This document shows, piece after piece, positions 1 through 4,027 of a stretch of 6,534 nucleotides of DNA. Origin of the DNA: Acidobacteriota bacterium. GTDB taxonomy: Bacteria > Acidobacteriota > UBA4820 > DSQY01. The position numbers and the translations under genes were made by a program. The stretch covers positions 1 through 6,534 of the forward strand of contig JAEMPZ010000204.1 in the NCBI GenBank assembly GCA_022759065.1, in the 5' to 3' direction. The notes below the pieces were generated by a model that ran no database searches, was not told the origin of the DNA, and saw nothing but the letters and a program-made list of their open reading frames with translations. Each line of letters starts with the position of its first letter. Positions within the stretch are counted from its first letter, which is position 1.

Positions 1-13
1 GAATGGAAACAAA

Positions 14-55
14 GGTGACTGGTGACCTGTGATTAGTGATTGGTGAAAGATGAAG
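14..55. repeat. Six-unit degenerate heptamer tandem repeat
   Basis: Six consecutive 7-base units (starting at 14, 21, 28, 35, 42 and 49) follow the pattern NGTGANT, for example GGTGACT, TGTGATT and AGTGATT; the last two units have drifted. No heptamer continues before 14 or after 55. The period is seen directly. Short heptameric tandem repeats of this kind are known in non-coding DNA of several bacterial groups, but I cannot assign this one to a named family. It lies upstream of the first gene and shows no sign of being translated. Confidence 0.7.
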
Positions 56-94
56 GGAGGGCGCAACGGGCCAACGCACTTGCCCCTCCCGCAA

Positions 95-123
95 TTGACT
101 TGGCGCATGGCGCGGATTATCCT
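95..123 (+). promoter_or_regulatory. Candidate sigma70-type promoter
   Basis: TTGACT (95-100) matches five of six bases of the -35 consensus. It is followed after exactly 17 bases by TATCCT (118-123), which matches four of six bases of the -10 consensus. Transcription would start near 130, giving a leader of about 80 bases before the TTG start at 212. It is the best-spaced promoter-like pair I found ahead of the + strand gene series, so it may drive at least the first genes. It is a prediction from motif match only. Confidence 0.4.
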
Positions 124-188
124 GAAGTTGATGCGGGGCGCTGGAAGCGGTGGCAGATTAGGCCTCAGCATTTGACGCCCAATATGCG

Positions 189-195
189 TTAGGCA
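189..195 (+). other. attC-like right core (GTTAGGC)
   Basis: GTTAGGC fits the integron attC right-hand core GTTRRRY exactly. Its exact reverse complement, GCCTAAC, occurs downstream at 382-388. In cassettes the recombination point lies after the first G and an ORF usually starts a few tens of bases later; here an SD (201-206) and a TTG start (212) follow at once. A possible left core, GGCCAAC at 69-75, is only an approximate match. A lone 7-mer is weak evidence, so this call rests mainly on its pairing with the site at 382-434. Confidence 0.3.
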
Positions 196-211
196 CAAGT
201 AGGAGGGCGCA

Positions 212-481
212 TTGCTCTCTAATCTCGGGGATCCTTGGTGGCCACATGAACGGCTAATGTATCTGTGGTCTGCTCTGTTCCTCTTGGATTACTTGCTTAT
301 TGCCTTCATTCTTGCGGGCGTGGTGTTCATCTGGCAATCAAAAGGCTATTACCATTCTAGCGGTGCGGGAGGTCTCGTGCAGCCTAACCACCCGTTGCAG
401 CGGGCCGTAACTAGCATTATGCTTCACGTTAAGCGCCGTGCTGATCGGCGGGGAGGTAGACATGGTGCTGGACCATATTGA
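212..481 (+). CDS. Small single-pass membrane protein, unknown function
   Basis: This predicted protein of 89 residues has no family I recognise. A TTG start is chosen because a full AGGAGG (201-206) lies five bases before it; an in-frame ATG at 257 has no comparable SD. One strong hydrophobic segment (residues about 16-42, rich in Leu, Ile, Val and Phe) predicts a single membrane helix. The C-terminal third is polar and Arg-rich and is encoded partly by the attC-like site at 382-434. Its residues PNHPLQR read straight through that site, so the last 30 or so residues may not be conserved. The frame overlaps the next gene by 20 bases and carries that gene's SD, which suggests translational coupling. 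Small membrane proteins are common in integron cassettes. It could also be a decaying ORF. Confidence 0.5.
   Translation: MLSNLGDPWWPHERLMYLWSALFLLDYLLIAFILAGVVFIWQSKGYYHSSGAGGLVQPNHPLQRAVTSIMLHVKRRADRRGGRHGAGPY
382..434 (+). other. Degenerate attC-like recombination site
   Basis: GCCTAAC (382-388, fits left core RYYYAAC) and GTTAAGC (428-434, fits right core GTTRRRY) bound 53 bases and can pair at six of seven positions. Between them are two hairpins: CCCG/CGGG around 391-404, and AGCAT-T-ATGCT at 413-423. The left arm resembles environmental attC left arms as I remember them. Against the call, the inner L boxes do not pair convincingly and 53 bases is slightly short for attC. The right core is followed after a further 27 bases by the next gene's ATG with an SD between, as expected of a cassette start. 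No integrase gene is in the window. Confidence 0.35.
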
Positions 482-893
482 CATGGATGACCTGCTGATG
501 GCCCTGGAGGACAATAATCCTGAACACTCCTTCTTCCTTGATACCGCCAGCGGCGAGGTGCTGATGATCTATGAAGACTGGGAGGATGCGCATGAACTGT
601 TCGCGGAGGTCGACGAGAATCCGGAACGCTACTTGCCCATAGAGGCTATATCCTCAAGCGAGGGATTTGAAATCATGGAGGACTACGTTGAAACGCTCGG
701 CTCGACCGAAGCGGCGTCGAGGCTCGCAAAAGCCCTTTCCGGGCGCCACCCGTTCAGGACATTCAAGGATGTGCTCTCCAATTATCCTGAGATTAGGCAG
801 AAGTGGTTCGAGTTTCACGACGAAAGGCTTCTTCGCGTCGCGGCTCAATGGCTTGAAGACAACGATATTAAGCTGAAGCCGAAAAAGGGATAA
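462..893 (+). CDS. UPF0158 family protein
   Basis: The 143-residue product matches the UPF0158 family (Pfam UPF0158), whose function is unknown; it is soluble and probably cytoplasmic. The family layout is visible: an N-terminal segment (residues about 5-17, DMDDLLMALED), then the hallmark LDTASGEVLMI (26-36) followed by an acidic helix, and a C-terminal half with PFRTFKDVL (97-105) and WFEFHDERL (115-123). The ATG at 462 is chosen over an in-frame GTG at 438 because GGGAGGT (451-457) is correctly spaced for it and the family's N-terminus begins there. It overlaps the preceding ORF by 20 bases. The length is normal for the family and no truncation is seen. Family assignment is confident; function is not known. 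Confidence 0.85.
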   Translation: MVLDHIDMDDLLMALEDNNPEHSFFLDTASGEVLMIYEDWEDAHELFAEVDENPERYLPIEAISSSEGFEIMEDYVETLGSTEAASRLAKALSGRHPFRTFKDVLSNYPEIRQKWFEFHDERLLRVAAQWLEDNDIKLKPKKG

Positions 894-997
894 CGCCCGC
901 GAGCGATAGCAAGAGTGTGATAGCGCGGTGCTGAAGTCGCCGCTTATGATGCTGGCTGACCACATGTACTTCCGGCCCAACAGCCACGGAATGGAAG

Positions 998-1429
998 ATG
1001 CGCTTATGGTCGTTGCACCCCAAATATCTTGATTCCAAAGGGCTGGTCGCCCTGTGGCGCGAGGCGCTGCTTGCCAAGGCGGTGCTTCTAGGCCGGACCC
1101 GCGGTTATCGCCAGCACCCGCAATTGGAGCGGTTCCGCTCCCAAACGTCTCCCGTCTCCGCCATCAACGCATATCTGAAAGCGGTTTATGCCGAGGCTGC
1201 CGCGCGGCATTACTCTTTTGACCGAAGCAAGGTGGGTAAGGTTCACAGGCACGTTGTCATTCCGGTCACTTCGGGGCAGATTGAGTATGAGTGGCATCAT
1301 CTCATGGCAAAACTGGCGGCGCGGGATCCGGCATGGCGCGACAAGTGGCAAGGAGAAGCCTTCCCGGAGTGTCATCCTCTCTTTGCAGCGCGCTCCGGCG
1401 ATATCGAGCAATGGGAAAGGCGGCGTTGA
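998..1429 (+). CDS. Pyrimidine-dimer DNA glycosylase (T4 endonuclease V family)
   Basis: The 143-residue product belongs to the pyrimidine-dimer glycosylase family (Pfam Pyr_excise), related to phage T4 endonuclease V (DenV). The T4 enzyme cuts the glycosyl bond of a UV-induced dimer and then nicks the strand by beta-elimination. Family signatures are the N-terminal RLWSLHPKYLD (2-12), the WRE of LVALWREALL (16-25), which aligns with Arg22-Glu23 of the T4 enzyme (Glu23 is catalytic), GYRQHPQLERF (36-46), and HHLMAKLAARDPAW near 99-112, which matches the T4 C-terminal helix. T4 enzyme's Thr2 nucleophile is replaced by Arg, as I remember for other bacterial members. The ATG is fixed by the conserved N-terminus, although the SD is weak (GGAAG directly before it). 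The 104-base gap upstream holds nothing I recognise. Confidence 0.85.
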   Translation: MRLWSLHPKYLDSKGLVALWREALLAKAVLLGRTRGYRQHPQLERFRSQTSPVSAINAYLKAVYAEAAARHYSFDRSKVGKVHRHVVIPVTSGQIEYEWHHLMAKLAARDPAWRDKWQGEAFPECHPLFAARSGDIEQWERRR

Positions 1430-1493
1430 GGCGCGCCGCGCTTCCCGGGGCCTTAGGCCACAAAGTGGCGTACAATGAAGAAGGAGGCGGCCA

Positions 1494-1886
1494 ATGAGCT
1501 GGAAGCTATTGTTTCTTATGGTTGGGCTCCAACTGGCGATGGTGGCGGCCGAAAAGCCCGTCCAATTTAACGAAGAGTCGGACGGGAAGACGGTGGCTCT
1601 CGAAGTGGGAGATTGCTTCGACATCACGCTTGCCGAGAATCCCACCACCGGTTTTGGCTGGGAGATTGTCGCGGGACTGGACGGCGTAATAGAACAAGTG
1701 GGCGAGCGCGAGTTTATTCCGAGCCGGCAGGACAAACATCTGGTCGGCGCGGGCGGCACCGTCACATATCATCTTAAGGCCGTTGGAACGGGAACGGTTA
1801 CGCTGAATCTGGCCTATCGCAGGCCATGGGAGAAGGAAACCCCGCCGGCGAAGAGCTATCAGCTCACCGTGACGGTCTCGCAATAG
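1494..1886 (+). CDS. Secreted chagasin-type (I42) cysteine protease inhibitor
   Basis: The 130-residue product matches the chagasin/MEROPS I42 inhibitor family, which blocks papain-family cysteine proteases by inserting three loops into the active-site cleft. All three loops are present: NPTTGF (49-54), GAGG (85-88) and RPWE (110-113), followed by the terminal beta-strand. Residues 1-19 form a Sec signal peptide with likely cleavage after VAA (17-19), so the mature protein is probably periplasmic or secreted. The start is clear: AGGAGG (1482-1487) lies six bases before the ATG. The TAG stop is followed in the same frame by the HerA-like tail at 1887-2015, so this stop may lie beside a deletion junction. 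The inhibitor itself looks complete for the family. In bacteria such inhibitors are thought to act on the cell's own or foreign cysteine proteases; the target here is unknown. Confidence 0.88.
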   Translation: MSWKLLFLMVGLQLAMVAAEKPVQFNEESDGKTVALEVGDCFDITLAENPTTGFGWEIVAGLDGVIEQVGEREFIPSRQDKHLVGAGGTVTYHLKAVGTGTVTLNLAYRRPWEKETPPAKSYQLTVTVSQ

Positions 1887-2015
1887 GCTTGTCGCCGGCA
1901 GGGGATGGTCGAGACGATGGCGAAACAGACAGTGCGCACCGTGGGAAGCCAGCTTGGCCGGCAGATTTTCAGGGGCCTGCTGGGCGGAATATTGGGCGGA
2001 TCGCGCCGCCGGTAA
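1887..2015 (+). pseudogene. Orphan C-terminal tail of HerA-like (DUF853) ATPase
   Basis: Directly after the chagasin stop, and in the same frame, 42 codons run to a TAA at 2013-2015. They read RRQGMVETMAKQ followed by VRTVGSQLGRQI and then FRGLLGGILGG. This is the typical C-terminal end of the HerA-like helicase/ATPase family DUF853 (YjgR type), full members of which are roughly 500 residues long. The whole ATPase, including the Walker motifs, is absent. The first internal ATG (1905) has only AGGGG touching it, so an independent 36-residue protein is unlikely. I read it as the remnant of a deleted gene. The identification rests on remembered family sequence, but the RRQG, RTVGSQLGR and RGLLG order is distinctive. 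Confidence 0.7.
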
Positions 2016-2019
2016 TTGC

Positions 2020-2027
2020 GGGGGAAA
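2020..2027 (+). promoter_or_regulatory. SD that selects the GTG start of the DUF1287 gene
   Basis: GGGGGAAA lies five bases before the GTG at 2033 but fourteen before the in-frame ATG at 2042. Spacing therefore favours GTG as the initiation codon, adding three residues (MRR) ahead of the signal peptide. Confidence 0.45.
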
Positions 2028-2032
2028 GCTCC

Positions 2033-2653
2033 GTGCGTAGAATGAAGGCTTGCTTTTTGCTGCTCGCGTTACTGGCTGCCGTTCCGGCAGGTTATCTTGC
2101 CCAGGCGGGGAGCCCCGATTCAGTCCGCGATGTCGTTCAAGCGGCAAGGTCTCAGATAGGCAAGACGATTATTTACGACGGTTCATATAAAAAGATCGCA
2201 TATCCAGGAGGTGACGTTCCACTGGAACGCGGAGTGTGCACGGATGTTCTGATAAGGGCTTTCAGGGCCGTTGGCATTGATCTTCAGGTTCTCGTTCATG
2301 AAGACATGCAATCGGCTTTCAGCCAATATCCGAAAGCCTGGGGCTTGGCCGAGCCGGACGCCAACATTGACCACAGGCGGGTTCCCAACCTCGCCGCCTT
2401 TTTCAGGCGCCACGGGCGTTCACTCAGGCCCACGAAAACTCCGTCCGATTACATCCCAGGCGATATCGTCACGTGGATGCTTCCGTCCGGGTATCCCCAT
2501 ATCGGACTCGTTTCAGATGGGTGGTCGCCCGGCCATGAGCGCCCGCTGGTGATTCATAACATAGGGCAGGGGACGCAAGAGGAGGATGTTCTGTTCATGT
2601 ACCACATCACCGGGCATTACAGGTATTTCGGACAAAGGAGGGAATCGCGATGA
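2033..2653 (+). CDS. Secreted DUF1287 (YijF-type) protein
   Basis: The 206-residue product matches DUF1287, a family of exported proteins of unknown function that includes E. coli YijF. Residues 1 to about 25 are a signal peptide (basic MRRMK, then a Leu/Ala core, cleavage near AQA-G). Conserved blocks follow in family order: IIYDGSYKKIAYPGGDVP (46-63), RGVCTDVLIRAFRAVGIDLQ (66-85), LVHEDM (87-92), NIDHRRVPNL (111-120), PGDIVTWMLPSGYPHIGLVSD (142-162, with His156), VIHNIGQGTQEEDVL (173-187) and ITGHYRYF (192-199). Cys69 and His156 are spaced like the catalytic pair of NlpC/P60 (papain-like) hydrolases. That is an inference; no activity is known to me. The stop overlaps the next ORF as ATGA. 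An in-frame ATG at 2042 is the alternative start. The gene appears intact. Confidence 0.85.
   Translation: MRRMKACFLLLALLAAVPAGYLAQAGSPDSVRDVVQAARSQIGKTIIYDGSYKKIAYPGGDVPLERGVCTDVLIRAFRAVGIDLQVLVHEDMQSAFSQYPKAWGLAEPDANIDHRRVPNLAAFFRRHGRSLRPTKTPSDYIPGDIVTWMLPSGYPHIGLVSDGWSPGHERPLVIHNIGQGTQEEDVLFMYHITGHYRYFGQRRESR
2634..2642 (+). promoter_or_regulatory. Strong SD before the ORF at 2650
   Basis: AAAGGAGGG lies seven bases before the ATG at 2650, inside the 3' end of the DUF1287 gene. It is close to a perfect anti-SD match at ideal spacing and is the main reason to take the small ORF seriously. Confidence 0.55.
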
Positions 2654-2844
2654 CGGTGGCGGCCGCTCAAATGGTCGCAGCCGGGATGATAACTCAGGAG
2701 CAGGAGTCATCAGACATTGGCGGGCTCAAGACCCAGCCGGACGGCAAGGAGCAGTTGAAAAATCGCAGCGATTCTCAAGTGACTGTGGTAAAGTCAAGAG
2801 GCCTTAATTCCAGGAGGTGCACATGTTCGTACAATTGCTGGTAA
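2650..2844 (+). CDS. Doubtful 64-residue ORF, coupled to DUF1287 gene
   Basis: This short ORF starts in an ATGA overlap with the DUF1287 stop and is preceded by a near-perfect SD (2634-2642), an arrangement typical of translational coupling. The product is polar, with no signal peptide, no membrane segment and no family I recognise: MTVAAAQMVAAGMITQEQE, then a Ser/Lys/Gln-rich middle, ending in Cys and Trp. Its last 22 bases run over the start of the next gene in another frame, so the C-terminal end is probably not under selection. It may be a real small protein. It may instead be a start site whose original gene was deleted, as appears to have happened nearby. If it is not coding, 2654-2822 is an empty gap. 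Confidence 0.35.
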   Translation: MTVAAAQMVAAGMITQEQESSDIGGLKTQPDGKEQLKNRSDSQVTVVKSRGLNSRRCTCSYNCW

Positions 2845-3242
2845 TCACGTTTCTCGTGGCGGCGGGGACGAGTACAGTTGCCGCGATGCTGTTCTCGCGG
2901 CCGGTCAACAAAATTCTGGGGCGGCTGGTCTCTGAACAGCTTGCGCCCATCTGGCGCCGCTATATCCTATTCGCCATCTATGTGGTCGGGATTTCAGGCG
3001 GGGTCCGTGTTTGGGACGTCGAGAGGTACGTCACGCCCGACAAGGAGGGGAAACTCCTCACGCTGAATTCCGACAGGTGGGTCATTGAAATCTACAAGAC
3101 GATTATGGGTTCACTCGAAAGCGTCGCCTGGATGCTGCTGATCTTTTTTCTATTCGCGCTTCTGGCTTACGTCGTCGTCCGCGGCTTTGAGATGAAACAT
3201 GCAGGCGATGAGAAAGGGAAGAAAGATCAAACCCCTGCCTGA
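2823..3242 (+). CDS. Three-helix membrane protein, unknown function
   Basis: The 139-residue product has three hydrophobic segments: residues about 2-24 (LLVITFLVAAG...), 46-62 (RYILFAIYVVGISGG) and 101-119 (VAWMLLIFFLFALLAYVVV). Between the second and third is a polar loop (VRVWDVERYVTPDKEG, 61-76), and the C-terminal tail is Lys-rich (KHAGDEKGKKDQ). I do not recognise a named family. The ATG at 2823 is favoured over an in-frame GTG at 2817 because AGGAGG (2812-2817) lies five bases before the ATG and would overlap the GTG. It follows the DUF1287 gene and precedes the YkvA-like gene by about 55-60 bases on the same strand, so co-transcription is likely. Nothing suggests truncation. It is probably an inner-membrane protein. 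Confidence 0.75.
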   Translation: MFVQLLVITFLVAAGTSTVAAMLFSRPVNKILGRLVSEQLAPIWRRYILFAIYVVGISGGVRVWDVERYVTPDKEGKLLTLNSDRWVIEIYKTIMGSLESVAWMLLIFFLFALLAYVVVRGFEMKHAGDEKGKKDQTPA

Positions 3243-3297
3243 CACTCCGTCGTGGTGAAGCGTGGCGTTGCCGGCTCACTGGTGTTGGGCATAGGAA

Positions 3298-3774
3298 ATG
3301 GCTGTGCGAATAATTGAGGAGCTGAAGCGGCGGGCCAGTCACCTCAAGATGGAGACGTTCGCTCTCTACCTTGCCTCGCGACACCCCGACACGCCCTGGT
3401 ATGCCAAGCTGCTCGTTGCGGCCGTTGTGGCCTATGCCTTCAGTCCCATAGATATTATTCCTGATTTCATACCGGTATTGGGCTACCTGGACGACCTCGT
3501 GCTGGTCCCAATGGGTATTGCTCTGGCCATCAGCGCCGCGTACGAACTATTGGAGTGGGGATCAGCCATGGCGCTGGGGCAGAATGCGGAAGACTTTCTG
3601 GCCACTCAGGGCGATCCATGGGACACCCAATCAGACATGCTATTCGCGCTTATCGGCGGCGCATGCGCCTTGCTATTCCTGGCTCGCTGGCACGACCGCC
3701 AGATCAACTCGCTGCGTCCGCAGGTTGGCTTTTCCGGGTTCGAGGAGCCGCCTCGGACCAGTAAGAGGACTTAA
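3298..3774 (+). CDS. Chimeric membrane protein: YkvA (DUF1232) fused to YjdF C-terminus
   Basis: The 158-residue product joins two families. Residues 1 to about 75 are YkvA-like DUF1232: a basic N-terminal helix with TFALYLASRHPDTPWYAK (20-37), then the hallmark SPIDIIPDFIPVLGY (49-63) and LDDLVLVP (64-71). From about residue 77 the sequence becomes the C-terminal end of DUF2238, the YjdF inner-membrane family: SAAYELLEWG (79-88), FLATQGDPWDTQSDM (100-114), ALIGGACALLFLARWHDRQI (117-136). The frame stays open across the junction. Hydrophobic segments lie near 39-52, 58-82 and 115-130. The ATG has GGA only one base away (3294-3296); an in-frame GTG at 3304 is better spaced and fits the YkvA N-terminus equally well. 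Both families are of unknown function. The 36-base-distant neighbour upstream also encodes a membrane protein. It may be a functional fusion or a deletion product. Confidence 0.8.
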   Translation: MAVRIIEELKRRASHLKMETFALYLASRHPDTPWYAKLLVAAVVAYAFSPIDIIPDFIPVLGYLDDLVLVPMGIALAISAAYELLEWGSAMALGQNAEDFLATQGDPWDTQSDMLFALIGGACALLFLARWHDRQINSLRPQVGFSGFEEPPRTSKRT

Positions 3775-3786
3775 GGAGCTATTACG

Positions 3787-3977
3787 ATGAAGGAAGAAGG
3801 CCGTCTATGCGATTCAAGGCTCTACGAGCGCCAATTCATGGCCGCGCTCAAGTGCATGGCCACGCCAGGCCGGCACGCCAACGTGCTGCAGCAAGGGTCT
3901 TTGATGTTCCATACTTGAAGGGCCAGGTTTACCTGAACCCACACCCGAAAGAACTGGCCCTGCGAAATCATGTCTAA
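3787..3977 (+). pseudogene. Decayed YbgA-type (DUF1722) gene with internal deletion
   Basis: Two pieces of a DUF1722 domain lie in different frames. The first, from the ATG at 3787 (AAGGAG at 3773-3778, eight bases before it), reads LYERQFMAALKCMATPGRHA then NVLQ and stops at 3916-3918. The second, one frame over, reads FDVPYLKGQVYLNPHPKELA then LRNHV to a TAA at 3975-3977. In intact members NVLQH is followed by about 45-50 residues (GYFK... and a PL.VPLTLL..H block) before the VYLNPHP end. Those residues are missing and the join is out of frame, near 3891-3900. The normal N-terminal part of the domain is also absent, so only the SD, a start codon and two conserved blocks remain. Function is presumably lost. 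In E. coli ybgA lies directly before the photolyase gene phrB. Confidence 0.78.
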
Positions 3978-3980
3978 TGC

Positions 3981-4027
3981 CAAGCCGCCGTCAGGACGTT
4001 ACAATATCACCGCAAGCCGCCGTCAGG
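3981..4027. repeat. 15-base direct repeat at the 3' end of the radical SAM gene
   Basis: CAAGCCGCCGTCAGG occurs exactly at 3981-3995 and again at 4013-4027, copies starting 32 bases apart. The right copy encodes part of the C-terminal LTAACG of the radical SAM protein. The left copy, in another frame, supplies its TGA stop (3991-3993 on the - strand) and reaches to within three bases of the DUF1722 remnant's stop. The intervening bases are not repeated. Confidence 0.75.

Noticed and set aside
55..90. Stem GGGAGGG (55-61) with CCCTCCC (84-90) as a terminator
   Set aside because: The 22-base loop is large and no T-run follows.
40..192. Open frame of about 50 codons (reads ...GRWKRWQIRPQHLTPNMR)
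   Set aside because: It has no start signal, begins inside the heptamer repeat and matches no family I know. A fragment of a lost gene is possible but unsupported.
172..200. TTGACG at 172 as a second promoter -35
   Set aside because: At 17-base spacing the -10 position reads ACAAGT, a poor match.
894..997. Gap before the glycosylase gene searched for a gene remnant or third attC site
   Set aside because: No recognisable protein motif in any frame. Although ATAACGCCC follows the UPF0158 stop, no GTTRRRY core is found downstream.
1457..1469. Hairpin GCCAC-AAA-GTGGC before the chagasin gene
   Set aside because: Only five base pairs and no T-run; no support for a terminator or regulatory role.
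1471..1476. TACAAT as a -10 element for the chagasin gene
   Set aside because: No -35 at acceptable spacing, and transcription would begin inside the SD.
1088..2147. Long - strand open frames (1765-1088 and 2147-1506)
   Set aside because: They lie antisense to the glycosylase, chagasin and DUF1287 genes, which have clear family motifs and SDs. Their translations are low-complexity and Pro/Arg/Ser-rich, as expected of shadow frames.
3920..3960. Inverted repeat GGGCCAG (3920-3926) / CTGGCCC (3954-3960) as a bidirectional terminator
   Set aside because: The loop is 27 bases, there is no T-run on either strand, and the sequence is accounted for by conserved DUF1722 codons.
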